Origin: Arabidopsis thaliana
Lineage: Eukaryota; Streptophyta; Magnoliopsida; Brassicales; Brassicaceae
NCBI RefSeq assembly: GCF_000001735.4
Contig: NC_003076.8
Location: forward strand, 14,387,835 to 14,451,834
Length of the DNA stretch: 64,000 nucleotides
Direction of reading: 5' to 3'
Part shown: positions 1 through 11,085 of the stretch, piece by piece
Position numbering within the stretch: position 1 is the stretch's first letter
Layout of the letters: every line of letters begins with the position of its first letter
Translations under genes and position numbers: made by a program
Notes under the pieces: model-generated
Database searches by the model: none
Told to the model about the DNA's origin: nothing
What the model saw: only the letters and a program-made list of their open reading frames with translations

Positions 1-437
1 CTCGTATTATATATAATTAGTAAAGGCATGGTATATAGAATGTATATAATTGAAATATTCTTTTGAAAAATACCGATTACTATTTAGAATTTTTATATCA
101 TCACAACATTTCTCACACCAGCATATTTATACGAGTCTTATCTAATAAAATTATAAACCACTCTCAGATTTTGTGTTATGACATATTTTAAAGATTTATG
201 GAAACAATTTGAAGTTCTGTAACATTGTAAGACTAAATTCAATTATGGACTCGATGTTTCAAGGTGTTATTTATTAGAATTGAAGAATGAATAAACATGG
301 AACCCAAATGCAACTTCTCAAATGTTATTACTATATCTTCTTCTTTTTCTTAATTATTATTATAACATGTAACGTAAGCTAAAATTTTAACAGAAATAAG
401 TTGAAAAAGTTATCTATTTTAAAAATAAGTTAAAACA

Positions 438-787
438 CTATTTTGGTATGGGAGGAGTTGCACCGGCAACTCTTGAACATTGTTCCTTTAGCATCGGAGG
501 AAAAAACGGAATGAATTCGGTATGCAATTATCGGCGTCCAAAAATGCTTTGCAACAAGCCGGACTTAAATTACCAAACTTTCCAGTAAAAATGGATTGAG
601 AAATCTCTGCAATGCATTCAGGAATATCCATCACGGATGAGAAACATTTAGTTATATCAGGTAATCCAGGAATCAGTTGGAACGGAAACGGAAAAGGAAG
701 TTGAGCCGGAAACTGAGGCAATTGAGCATTTACAGAAACTATGATACATAGAACCGCTAGAAGTGAAAACACATTTTTGATAGACAT
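438..787 (-). pseudogene. ECA1/prolamin-like secreted peptide, copy 1, frameshifted
   Basis: This copy starts like the intact 118-residue copy at 2595-2951, with the same signal peptide ending VNA before QLPQ. It then lacks 7 bp next to codon 90 (near 515), where the intact copy reads GAATGGAATTTTCGG. The frame shifts after NCIP and stops at 488, giving 99 residues. The last family cysteine, in MLKEQC, is lost, although the shifted frame happens to end in a cysteine. The TATA-like element (ATTTATATGG, 881-890) is intact on its strand, so a transcript is possible. I infer a pseudogene, but a short secreted product cannot be excluded. Confidence 0.75.
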
Positions 788-1418
788 AATGAGAAATTGA
801 GTAAAAAGTCTTAGTATTGCAACAATATGCTTAATGCTTTGTTTGTTTTTGATTGATGAATAACAATAAAATCCTTGCTTATTTATATGGATTGAAATGT
901 GAAACTGTCATATTAATTTTTTTAATTTAACATCTTTGAATACTTTAATTAGGTATTTGATTAGCCGTTTTTATAAATTTAATAAAGTTGAAACTCCATG
1001 TGTGAAACACGTAACATTAACTAAGAAATATTGACTACAAAGAGAAAATAAAAGTAATATAGCTTCACATAATTAATCAATCATCGGTTCATATCTCCAA
1101 ATTTAAACAAATAAATCGATTTATAATATTTTCTTCGTGAAATTATTTGAATCAATCTAAAGGTTTGGTTTGTAAAACTTCTATACGATGAGGTTCTCCA
1201 TGACTTGTTAACACTAAACTTAGAGGAGAAGAGTTTCTGGATAGCGGGTTAAACGGTTGGAAAGAGCAGTTCGGATCGGGTATGAAAACGATGAACATAA
1301 TCCAATATATGTGCTAAATATCTACATAAAGTTGGGTTTTCAAAATTGTTAACTCACGTGATCGTGACACGTGTCAAATTTATTAGTGAAATATCCAAAC
1401 ATATCAAATCAAATTTTG

Positions 1419-1815
1419 TTATTTTTAGGATTTTGTGCAAACAAAAACCCTCTAACTCATCTATTTTTGCATCTTTATTCTCCACCTCCAAAAAATGCAT
1501 AATTATCCGATGAACTCTAAAATAATACGCAATGTAACCCCTTTTTTGTCATTTTTTTCTACGACAATATTTTGTAAGATATTTATATTTAATATATTTA
1601 ATCGAAGCCTTTTCGACGAAAAGTTCAACTCGACCTTCGAAATTTTAAAAATCTAATCTTTATGAGTGTAAAAACGTTTACAATATATATATAAGGGTCA
1701 TATTGTGTATTATTTTAGACTTCATAGGATTAATATGTGTTTGTTAGAGATATAGGGTAAAATTGCAAAACTATAAGAGTTAGATGGGTGTTTTGCACAA
1801 AACCCTATATTTTTA
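1419..1815. repeat. Fold-back (MITE-like) repeat in unit 1
   Basis: The arms are imperfect inverted repeats of about 130 bp. The left arm begins TATTTTTAGG, TTTTGTGCAAAC. The right arm ends GCACAAAACCCTATATTTTT. Both arms carry the CTAACTC and AAAATAATACGCAAT blocks in opposite orientation. It has no coding potential and resembles a non-autonomous DNA element, but I could not assign a superfamily or a target-site duplication. Confidence 0.6.
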
Positions 1816-2594
1816 AAAAACAAAATATAGAAAAATTTCATAACCCCATCGGATATATACACAAGTAAAAAAAATCATTCATATATACAATTTTTTTATT
1901 TACTATATTAAAATATTGAACAAATTCTATTAAAAATCGTTTATATATTCAAAACAGAAGTAAAAGTTCCCTATTTTGTTTTAGAAAAATATTAATACGT
2001 GATTTAATATTTTCTAATTTCGTAACTTAAATATGTCTCTCTTTTTATTTCTTAATTTTATTTCATTTCATTTTTTCCTCAATTACAGAGTTCAATTCGT
2101 TTACCACAAAATTCAATGAGAGGCTCTGTTTGGTGCGTCTTTTTATAGATGGTGTATGTTTTCCTTGTCTTATCTTTCTTTATACTTTGAGAAATCTCGT
2201 ATTATATATAATTAGTAAAGACATGGTATATAGAATGTATATAATTGAAATATTCTTTTGAAAAATACCGATTACTATTTAGAATTTTTATATCATCACA
2301 ACATTTCTCACACCAGCATATTTAGACGAGTCTTATCTAATAAAATTATAAACCACTCTCAGATTTTGAAGTTCTGTAACATTGTAAGACTAAATTCAAT
2401 TATGGACTCGATGTTTCAAGGTGTTATTTATTAGAATTGAAGAATGAATAAACATGGAACCCAAATGCAACTTCTCAAATGTTATTACTATATCTTCTTC
2501 TTTTTCTTAATTATTATTATAACATGTAACGTAAGCTAAAATTTTAACAGAAATAAGTTGAAAAAGTTATCTATTTTAAAAATAAGTTAAAACA

Positions 2595-2951
2595 CTATTT
2601 TGGTATGGGAGGAGTTGCACCGGCAACTCTTGAACATTGTTCCTTTAGCATCGGAGGAAAAAACGGAATGAATGGAATTTTCGGTATGCAATTATCGGCG
2701 TCCAAAAATGCTTTGCAACAAGCCGGACTTAAATTACCAAACTTTCCAGTAAAAATGGATTGAGAAATCTCTGCAATGCATTCAGGAATATCCATCACGG
2801 ATGAGAAACATTTAGTTATATCAGGTAATCCAGGAATCAGTTGGAACGGAAACGGAAAAGGAAGTTGAGCCGGAAACTGAGGCAATTGAGCATTTACAGA
2901 AACTATGATACATAGAACCGCTAGAAGTGAAAACACATTTTTGATAGACAT
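2595..2951 (-). CDS. ECA1 gametogenesis-related / prolamin-like secreted peptide, copy 2
   Basis: This is a single-exon protein of 118 residues. Residues 1-21 are a hydrophobic signal peptide with a likely cut after VNA. A Pro/Phe-rich spacer follows (22-45), then the cysteine core: C48, C58, C78-C79, C88 and C106, i.e. C-x9-C-x19-CC-x8-C-x17-C. That is the six-cysteine pattern of the prolamin-like ECA1 family. Family members are small secreted proteins, and the best known (EC1) act in the egg cell at fertilisation; no function is known to me for this member. The start is the only Met before the signal peptide. A TATA-like CATATAAATA lies on the minus strand at 3043-3052, about 95 bp upstream. 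The copy at 61894-62250 encodes the same protein. Confidence 0.85.
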   Translation of the reverse strand: MSIKNVFSLLAVLCIIVSVNAQLPQFPAQLPFPFPFQLIPGLPDITKCFSSVMDIPECIAEISQSIFTGKFGNLSPACCKAFLDADNCIPKIPFIPFFPPMLKEQCSRVAGATPPIPK

Positions 2952-3582
2952 AATGAGAAATTGAGTAAAAAGTCTTAGTATTGCAACAATATGCTTAATG
3001 CTTTGTTTGTTTTTGATTGATGAATAACAATAAAATCCTTGCTTATTTATATGGATTGAAATGTGAAACTGTCATATTAATTTTTTTAATTTAACATCTT
3101 TGAATACTTTAATTAGGTATTTGATTAGCCGTTTTATAAATTTAATAAAGTTGAAACTCCATGTGTGAAACAAGTAACATTAACTAAGAAATATTGACTA
3201 CTAAGAGAAAATAAAAGTAAAACGGCTTCACATAATTAATCAATCATCGGTTTATATCTACAAATTTAAACAAATAAATCGATTTATAATATTTTCTTCG
3301 TGAAATTATTTGAATTAATCTAAAGGTTTGGTTTGTAAAACTTCTATACAATGAGTTTCTCCATGACTTGTTAACACTAAACTTAAAGGTGAAGAGTTTC
3401 TGGATAGCGGGTTAAACGGTTGGAAATAGCAGTTCGGATCGGGCATGAAAAGAATGAACATAATCCAATATATGTGCCAAATATCTACATAAATTTGGGT
3501 TTTGAAAATTGTTAACTCACGTGATCATGACTCGTGTCAAATTTATTAGTGAAATATCCACACATATCAAATCAAATTTTGT

Positions 3583-3975
3583 TATTTTTAGGGTTTTGTG
3601 CAAACAAAAACCCTCTAACTCATCTATTTTGCATCTTTATTCTCCACCTCCAAAAAATGCATAATTATCAGATAAAACCTAAAATCATACGCAATATAAC
3701 CCCTTTTCGTCATTTTTATCTACAACAATATTTTGTAAAATATTGATATTTAATATGTTAAATCGAAGCCTTCTCGAAAAAAGCTTAACTCGACCTTCAA
3801 AATTTTAAAAATCTAATCTATGGGAGTGTAAAAAAGTTTACAATATACGTATAAGGGTCATATTGCGTATTATTTTAGACTTCATAGGATTAATATGTGT
3901 TTATTAGAGATATAGGGTAAAATTAAAAAACTAGATGAGTTAGATGGGTGTTTTGCACAAAACCCTATATTTTTA
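3583..3975. repeat. Fold-back (MITE-like) repeat in unit 2
   Basis: This is the same fold-back as at 1419-1815, with arms starting TAGGGTTTTGTGCAAAC and ending GCACAAAACCCTA. It was copied with the tandem unit, so it was present before the array expanded. A 70-codon open frame at its edge is repeat sequence and not a gene. Confidence 0.6.
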
Positions 3976-4784
3976 AAAAACAAAATATAGAAACATTTCA
4001 TAACCCCATCGGATATATACACAAGTAAAAAAAAATAGTTCATATATACAAATGTTTTATTTAATATATTAAAATATTGAACAAATTCTAATAAAAATCA
4101 TTTATATATTCACAACAGAAGTAAAAGTTCCCTATTTTGTTTTAGAAAAATATTAATACGTGATATAATATTTTCTAATTTTGTAACTTAAATATATCTC
4201 TCTTTTTATTTCTTAATTTTATTTCATTTCATTTTTTTCTCAATTACAGAGTTCAATTCGTTTACTACAAAATTCAGTGAGAGGCTTTGTTTGGTGCGTC
4301 TTTTTATAGATGTTGTATGTTTTCCTTGTTTTATTTTTCTTTATACTCTGAGAAATCTCGTATTATATATAATTAGTAAAGGCATGGTATATAAAATGTA
4401 TATAATTGAAATATTCTTTTGAAAAATACCGATTACTATTTAGAATTTTTATATCATCACAACATTTCTCACACCAGCATATTTAGACGAGTCTTATCTA
4501 ATAAAATTATACTCTCAAATTTTGTGTTATCACATATTTTAAAGATTTATGAAAACAATTTGAAGTTCTGTTACATTATAAGACTAAATTCAATTATGGA
4601 GTCGATGTTTCAAGATGTTATTCATAAGAATTGAAGAATGAATAAACATGGAACCCAAATGAAACTTCTCAAATGTTATTAATATCTTCTTCTTTTTTTA
4701 ATTATTATTATTACATGTAACGTAAGCTAAAATTTAAAAAAAATAAGTTGAAAAAGTTATCTATTTTAAAAATAAGTTAAAACA

Positions 4785-5141
4785 CTATTTTGGTATGGGA
4801 GGAGTTGCACCGGCAACTCTTGAACATTGTTCCTTTAGCATCGAAGGAAAAAACGGAATTAATGGAATTTTCGGTATGCAATTATCGGCGTCCACAAATG
4901 CTTCGCAACAAGCCGGACCTAAATTACCGAACTTTCGAGTGAAAATGGATTGAGAAATCTCTGCAATGCATCCAGGAATATCCATCACGGATGAGAAACA
5001 TTTTGTTATATCAGGTAATACAGGAATCAGTTGGAACAGAAACGGAAAAGGAAGTTGAGCCGGAAACTGAGGCAATTGAGCATTTACAGAAACTATGATA
5101 CATAGAACCGCTAGAAGTGAAAACACATTTTTGATAGACAT
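4785..5141 (-). CDS. ECA1/prolamin-like secreted peptide, copy 3
   Basis: This is an intact 118-residue paralogue of copy 2 with the same signal peptide and all six mature cysteines (48, 58, 78, 79, 88, 106). It differs at about ten residues, including a conserved-region E57 changed to G just before C58, P35 to L, and changes around 80-83. Being intact while more diverged than copies 1 and 2, it may be under constraint. Its minus-strand TATA-like TATAAATA lies at about 5235-5243. Biochemical role unknown. Confidence 0.8.
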   Translation of the reverse strand: MSIKNVFSLLAVLCIIVSVNAQLPQFPAQLPFPFLFQLIPVLPDITKCFSSVMDIPGCIAEISQSIFTRKFGNLGPACCEAFVDADNCIPKIPLIPFFPSMLKEQCSRVAGATPPIPK

Positions 5142-5683
5142 AATGAAAAATTGAGTAAAAAGTCTTAGTATAGCAACTATATGCTTAATGCTTTGTTTGT
5201 TTTTGAGTGATGAATAACAATAAAAATTCTTGCTTATTTATATGGATTGAAATGTGAAACTGTCATATTAATTATTTTAATTTAACATCTTTGAATATTT
5301 TAATTAGGTATTTGATTAGCCGTTTTATAAATTTAATAAAGTTGAAACTCCATGTGTGAAACACGTAACATTAACTAAGAAATATTGACTACAAAGAGAA
5401 AATAAAAGTAAAACGGCTTCACATAATTAATCAATCATCGGTTTATATTTCTAAATTTAAACAAATAAATCGATTTATAATATTTTCTTCGTAAAATTAT
5501 TTGAATCCTAAAGGTTTGGTTTGTAAAACTTCTATACAATGAGGGTCTCCATGACTTGTTAACACTAAATTTAAACCAGAGAAGTTTTGAGATAGCGGAT
5601 TAACCGGTTGGACAGAGCAGTTGAGATCAGGCTTGAAAACATTGAACATAATCTAATATATGTGCCAAATATTTATATCTACA

Positions 5684-6674
5684 TATACGTTTTTGCAGCC
5701 ATTTTGTCAAATAAATCATGGAGTTGGAAATAATTTACAATGGCTGCCATTGGCATTTATTATTTAGTGTTACAAAATTTAAAAAGATATTAACCAAACA
5801 ATATCTTTCCTAATTTATTTCTAAAAATCTCTACACAATCTTTCCGTATATCTTCAAAAATACAATTCCGTGAATTTTACACCATAAAATATGCATAAAC
5901 CCAATTTATAGAAAATATTTATATTAACATTTTGCATAGCAATAAAAATACTAATTTATAATAATGAAAATATTCACATAAAAAATCATATAAACATACA
6001 GAAAAAACTATATATATCATTATTTAAGCCATTGCTTTATTTAAATAAAAAAAAACATAAAAACTTGAAATCATATACTTTATATGATAAATTTAAAATC
6101 TATATTAGTAGTAGAAATTTAAAATCATTCAAGAAACGGTATAACACGGGTGAGATCTTAAAATTATTGTATTTATAACAATAATAATTTATTTTCTTTG
6201 ATTTTATAATACTAATATTTAGCTAACGAGATAATATAGACAGGTTTATATAGGATGACAGGTTTTGATCGATATTAATGAAGAAAGGTATATCAAGAAT
6301 GAAATCTTAAAATTTACAATTAAAATACAATTGTACAATCTTAAACACAAAAAACCATACAATTTTAACAAAACGAATATAACTTGAAATTTAAATTTTT
6401 TAGCTATAAAAAATAGACTCACGGTATACTGCGGATAAAATATTCAAAATTTTAAAATCCACGATACATCGTTACTTAAAAAATATGTGTTTTCGTACCT
6501 ATACTTCAAAAATTGAAACCTAAACAATAGTAATCATATACTAAATAATACAGAGATTGATATCTACATTTGAAAATACAAATTAATATATATCTTCAGT
6601 TAGTCTTTTTAAAAAATAACATTATATTTTTGTTAAAAATATAGCCTCGCGGTGTACCGCGGGTTAAACTCTAA
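5684..6674 (+). mobile_element. Non-autonomous Helitron-like element
   Basis: Unit 1 of the array gives the empty site, ATCTACA then TAAAG. In unit 3, 991 bp lie exactly between that A and T. The insert begins TATACGTTTTTGCAGCC. It ends with a GC hairpin, CGCGGTGTACCGCGGG, followed by TTAAACTCTAA, a CTRR-type end. Insertion between A and T with no target duplication and a hairpin just before CTRR are Helitron hallmarks. No Rep/helicase is encoded. A relative lies on the other strand at 7200-8006. Confidence 0.7.
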
Positions 6675-7199
6675 TAAAGTTGATTTTTCAAAATTGTTAA
6701 CTCACATGATCATGAGACGTGCCAAATTTATGATTGTTACACATATCAAATCAAATTTTGTTATAAAACCCTCTAACTTATCTATTTTTGCATCTTTATT
6801 ATCGACCTCCAACAAATGCATAATAATCCAATGAATTCTAAAATAATACTCACTGTAACCCTTTTTGTTCATTTTTTGCTACCAAAACATTTTGTAAATG
6901 CATTACATTATGCGTCGAGAATATATCATATATATTGGGAATGCATTACATTATGCGTCATGATTATGATTTTGAGAACGAGAGTAGGAAAAAATGGGAC
7001 ATGGAACGGGAACTACGCCGACTCCTAAATATTTTTATTTCACTCAAGCGGGTTTAATGATTTTTCGACTGTTTTAATCCAATTTGATAGCTCACAAGTT
7101 TAATAGAAATTTAACGAGGACCAATCCGGTTGAGTTGGAACACGGTCCGACCGCTGGATCATTCCTAATTTTAATAAAAATGAACCATTATTATTTGAA
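6675..7199. other. Remnant of ECA1 unit 3 and unique AT-rich DNA
   Basis: The first 230 bp are the tail of ECA1 unit 3. Beyond it, a short phrase, AATGCATTACATTATGCGTC, occurs twice (about 6897 and 6941). I see no gene here. Confidence 0.5.
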
Positions 7200-8006
7200 C
7201 TAGATTTTAACCCGCGATACACCGGGAACAATTTGTTTTTTAAAGTTATTATATATAAAAGTTTACAAATTGTATTTATCTATAAAATATTTTATTTTAT
7301 AGTTTACAAATGTTATTAAGTAACGTCCTGCCAAACCCGTCCCGTAAAAAAAACATTTATTTTATTAACGTTGATCTTATTTATGATATGTTTATAAATC
7401 ATTGTCTATAGATTTTGTAATTTTGTAGTAATTAAATGCTATCAAATTATATCTCTGCGCTTTGATGATTATAATTGAATTGTTATAGTCATGGAGAAAA
7501 GCAATATCAAAAATGATAATTTTGTAGTAATTAAATGATACTCCCTCTGTTTCTAAATATTTGTAGTTTAAGGTTTTTACACACAAATTAAGAAAACATA
7601 CAAATTTCATTTAATTTATCTATTTCCTATAAATGCATCATTAATTACAACTAATCCAACCAATAAAAAAATATGAGATAAAATATAATTGATTAAAAAC
7701 TATTAAATACATTTAATTTTTGTATAGAAAAGTGAAAATAACACTTATATTGAAAAAAATAAAAAACCTTTAAACTACACTTAATTAGAAACATAGGGAG
7801 TATTAAATATTTTGGAAGTTTTATTTTAGTAAATAATCGTGTAGTTAATGTGGAGAGATTTTGGGAAGATTGTTAAATGTCAAATATTTAATTCGAAGAT
7901 TTTCTTTCTAATTATCAAAAACAAACATTAAATTTCAATGGCAGCCATTGTAAATAAATCTCGATTACAGGATTTATTTCACAAAATGACTGCAAAAATG
8001 TATATA
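7200..8006 (-). mobile_element. Non-autonomous Helitron-like element (minus), host of a MITE
   Basis: Read on the minus strand it begins TATATACATTTTTGCAG, followed by a CATTTTGTGAAATAAATC block like the start of the 5684 element. It ends with CCCGGTGTATCGCGGG, TTAAAATCTAG, then a host T, matching a hairpin plus CTRR Helitron end. It therefore faces the 5684-6674 element. It carries no coding sequence, and the Stowaway-like MITE at 7541-7800 is nested inside it. Confidence 0.65.
7541..7800. mobile_element. Stowaway-like MITE with TA target duplication
   Basis: The 260-bp element begins CTCCCTCTGTTTCTAA and ends in the inverted TTAGAAACATAGGGAG. It is flanked by TA on both sides (7539-7540, 7801-7802). 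Terminal CTCCCTC repeats plus a TA duplication are typical of Tc1/mariner-derived Stowaway MITEs. It is non-coding and nested within a Helitron-like element. Confidence 0.8.
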
Positions 8007-8570
8007 TAGTAATGCTAGTAAACCAGAATGAAACCAAACCAAAAACAAAACTAAATATCCAACTGGTATGAATTCATGTTATAAATATATATCAAATAAT
8101 TTATTTATAACCTACGATGTTATAAACAGGGGCGGACCCACATTATAGTTTGTAGGGGCAGTTACCACCAGTAATATATAACTAATTAAAGTTTTTAGCT
8201 TAAACAATATAGTTAAAGTAGCAAAATGGTAGAGATTGCCTCCACTAAGTGCTGAAGATAGCAGGTTCGATTCCCATTTATTTACATTTTGCACCCACTT
8301 AATTTCTTGGCGGATATTTTAACTTTTAAACTCATGTAACATCTTCCGGAATAAAATTCTTGATTCTACTATTTTCCAACTAATCTACACACAAAGTCAA
8401 TTACATTAATCACCTCGTGCTATAGCAAGGTTTAGTACCTAGATAAAAGTTAAAAATGTAAAATTAGAAACGAAGATGTAAATAAGTAATATCTAAGGTA
8501 ACAAATTTAGATATTTGGAAGTTTTCTGTTTTTGGTTTTATATACAAACAAGATATACGTGCTAACGTAA
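8007..8570. repeat. Intergenic DNA with a tRNA-like repeat fragment
   Basis: The stretch 8130-8290 contains GGGGCGGACCCAC and, further on, an A-box-like AGCAAAATGGTAGAG and a B-box GGTTCGATTCCC about 35 bp apart. This looks like tRNA-derived repeat material rather than a tRNA, because the ends do not pair into an acceptor stem. Nothing else is recognisable. Confidence 0.35.
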
Positions 8571-8635
8571 TGAACAATCAACTAGAATTATCCCTAACTG
8601 GGAGAAGTTTAATACTTTCTTGTGTACTACCAATT

Positions 8636-8805
8636 TTTTTTTCCTTTTTTTTTTTGAAATTCAGGAGGTTCTGGGTCGAAGCTCGTAATCTCCCCAGGCC
8701 CGAAACCACATCATGTATTATTAGTTTCGTCCCAAGCATCACTCGAACCGGCGACCTCTAAGCTTCGCCTAGGGTCTTTACCAATTGAGTTAACAACACT
8801 TGGTC
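8636..8805 (-). mobile_element. tRNA-derived SINE
   Basis: On the minus strand it has an A-box (CTCAATTGGTAAAGAC), a B-box (GGTTCGAGT) and ends in a poly(A) tract. It is flanked by 14-bp direct repeats GTGTACTACCAATT (8622-8635) and GTGTACCACCAATT (8806-8819), one mismatch apart, as expected for LINE-mediated insertion. It lies inside the F-box pseudogene. A second copy of the family is at 49896-50059. Confidence 0.8.
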
Positions 8806-9557
8806 GTGTACCACCAATTACTCTCTTGTTCCCTTAAGAACCGTATCAAAACAATGGAACGCTCTCTTCAACGACAAGACGTTCATCAACAACCACAAGA
8901 CAACGTATCGATTCATCTTAACAACCAAATTCAAGATTTATTCGGTAAGCATTCATCCGAAGATAGAAATATATGAATTAACCTTAGATATTCCTGGTTT
9001 AGAATCCCAGATACCTAAAAACATGGTAGATTGATTGCTACGTTGCATGGAGAAAGGAGCTGTGGTTTGGAACCCATGCTTGAGACAGAGTGGATAGATC
9101 GAGCAAGATTTACACCAAACTCAATGGAATCCTATGGCATAGGATACAACAATAAGGGGAGTTACAAGATCATTGCTGGTTGTCGTCTGAAGGAACATCC
9201 CACAAAGACCTTGTGGACAATGCATGACTTTGCCTCCAATGCTTGGAAATACCTCAAGTCAGTATCTGGTAGTGTAATAGTCAGGAAGGAAAAACGGCTG
9301 AATTGAAGTACTCACCACAAGTTGTGTATTATTTTTGATGACAAGACTGATCCCATGTACACCTGCCCTATATAAATTCAATTCCTCCAGGGAATTCTTT
9401 TTCAGATTTTGTCATCTACCATGTGGAACGATAGACTATCGTAAGGATGCTCTTGTACTCAGGGTTTATGAGGGGGATCAATTTTCATTGTTAAATCAAT
9501 GCCATGCAACAAAGAAGATTGAGGTCTGGGTGAGCAAGTACAAGATTAATAATAATT

Positions 9558-10796
9558 GGGTTGCCTGAATTTTTAACCCTATACTAGTTGGAGTCTCAAC
9601 TTTCCACCATAAACTTTTAACCACTTGAAAAACCAGCATAAACAATTTTAATCTCGATAAAACTACATGTACTTTCGGATTTGTTCTTAAAACTACGTCT
9701 CCAATTGAACAGACCAGTTAACCGATAATTATACATCCGGTTTGACTTACCCATAATTTAACCGAAATTAATCCGATTTTGACTCTATTTTAGCCTAATT
9801 TTGACCCAAACAAAATGTAAATAAATTATCTTATTAAGAAGTAAAATTATTTTTATTAATTTTTATTTGTGATAAACAATTAAAAATATTAAATTATAAC
9901 TTAATTTTAGCAAAAATTATTATGACAAAATATACCCCAAATTATATTTTGAGCTACATTTTGTTATAAAATTTTGATAATATACAAACATATACATTTT
10001 CCTTTTGGCAATCATTTATATTTTTTATAAATATAAAGCTATGTCTTTATTTTAAACAAAATATTCATTTTCTTGAAATCATAATATTTGACCTTTGAAC
10101 TTTATATATGTAATGAAATTCAAAATATATGCCAAATTTATTTTTATATATATCCGTAAACACCATAATCAAAGTATATATTATGGTATTTATAAATTCA
10201 TTTTTCTTTATAGATTCAGTTTTCTTTTTATATATTTCAAGATGAGTTATATATGTATATATATATATATATATATTTATATATGATTATGGTGTTTTAA
10301 AAAAGAAAATGACCTTTGAATTATTAAATTTAGAGTATATACCATATACATTTATATATATATATATAACACCATTGTATTTATAAAAGGAATTTATTGT
10401 CTATTTTGTTATATTGTTTTGCGGTATATTTTGTTTATTACCAAAATATATACTAAAATTTTATTATATAATTTTGTGTGGTATTTTTTTATTTTTTTAT
10501 TTTGGTAAAATTAATTTATTTTTTTTAAGTTTTTATCAAAAATAAATAAAAAGTATTTTTCTTCTAGAGAATATATTTTTTGAGTCTAAATTGGGTTAAA
10601 ATAGAGTCGAAATCGAATAAGTTCGGTTAAATTTTGGTTAAGTCAAACCGGATATATAATTTTTGGTTAACTGGTCGGTTCAATTGGAGGTGTAGTTTTA
10701 AAAACAAATCTGAAAGTACATGTAGTTTTATCGAGATTAAAATTGTTTATGGTGGTTTTTCAAGTGGCTAAAAGTTTAGGGTGGAAAGTTGAGACT
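9558..10796. mobile_element. Long-TIR non-autonomous DNA element, copy 1 (right end truncated)
   Basis: Long inverted ends of about 200 bp carry CTAGTTGGAGTCTCAACTTT, then ACTTTCGGATTTGTT and CCAATTGAAC blocks, mirrored near 10,620-10,796. The left end reads GGGTTGCCTGAATTTTTAACC. The right end stops about 36 bp short of the full TIR seen at 45,274-46,470. The interior is AT-rich and non-coding, with a (TA)n run near 10,255. It interrupts the F-box pseudogene. Confidence 0.75.
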
Positions 10797-11085
10797 GTCA
10801 CCTAAAGTTCATGAAACTGTCAAATCCTTACTTGCCGGATTTAGTAGACCGAAAATACTCTAAGCCAAGTTACTTCATCGAAGATAAAAGACCCGTAGTG
10901 TGCTCTTGCGATGAAACTGGTCGGGCTTGGATCTATGTTTTCAGGGAAAATAAGCTGACCAGTAAAACTTAGATAGATAATGTGGTTGATCCTTGACCTT
11001 CGCATTCTACATTTATTCCCAATTTGGTACATGTTCCTCAAGGTTAAAGAGAAGAACTAGCAGAGTTAAAACTTTAATTTTCTTA

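Larger units (their letters stand above)
1..2195. repeat. ECA1 tandem array, unit 1
   Basis: This is the first of about three direct repeats of roughly 2.2 kb. The phrase CTCGTATTATATATAATTAG opens the units at 1, 2196 and 4357. Each unit holds one ECA1-like gene on the minus strand, its promoter, and a fold-back repeat. Unit 1 keeps a stretch of about 40 bp near 175-215 that unit 2 has lost. The left end of the array lies at or beyond the window edge. Confidence 0.85.
2196..4356. repeat. ECA1 tandem array, unit 2
   Basis: This is the second unit of the array, holding the intact ECA1-like gene at 2595-2951 and the fold-back repeat at 3583-3975. Compared with unit 1 it lacks about 40 bp near 2367 and otherwise differs by scattered substitutions and small indels. 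From 2424 on it is the part copied exactly at 61,723 onward. Confidence 0.85.
4357..6905. repeat. ECA1 tandem array, unit 3, split by a Helitron and truncated
   Basis: Unit 3 runs from 4357 to 5683, is interrupted by a Helitron-like insertion at 5684-6674, and resumes at TAAAGTTG through about 6905. The resumed part matches the left arm of the fold-back repeat. After about 6905 the similarity to units 1 and 2 is lost, so the right half of the unit is missing. It is the most diverged of the three. Confidence 0.7.
8571..11085 (+). pseudogene. F-box/FBA protein pseudogene, interrupted by a SINE and a TIR element
   Basis: Pieces of an F-box gene can be read in order. Weak F-box start sequence lies at 8571-8635. 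RTVSKQWNALFND...FINN, the end of an F-box, lies at about 8836-8915, then KIYSVSI and LTLDIPGLES. WNPCLRQS-like FBA sequence is near 9070. [18 protein letters not shown] and [10 protein letters not shown] lie at 9426-9551. LPDLVDRKYSKPSYFIEDKR and AWIYVFRENK lie at 10832-10958. Several stops (for example TGA at 9030) and frame changes separate them. A SINE sits in the F-box itself and a 1.2-kb TIR element sits between KYKI and the C-terminal part. It belongs to the same broad family as the intact gene at 48483-49715. Confidence 0.75.

Noticed and set aside
3534-4634. 70- and 71-codon open frames repeated at 62,833 and 63,718
   Set aside because: They lie in the fold-back repeat and unit edges of the ECA1 array; they recur only because the DNA is duplicated.
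8215-8290. tRNA gene suggested by GGTTCGATTCCC and an A-box-like motif
   Set aside because: The flanks do not pair into acceptor and anticodon stems; it fits tRNA-derived repeat sequence.
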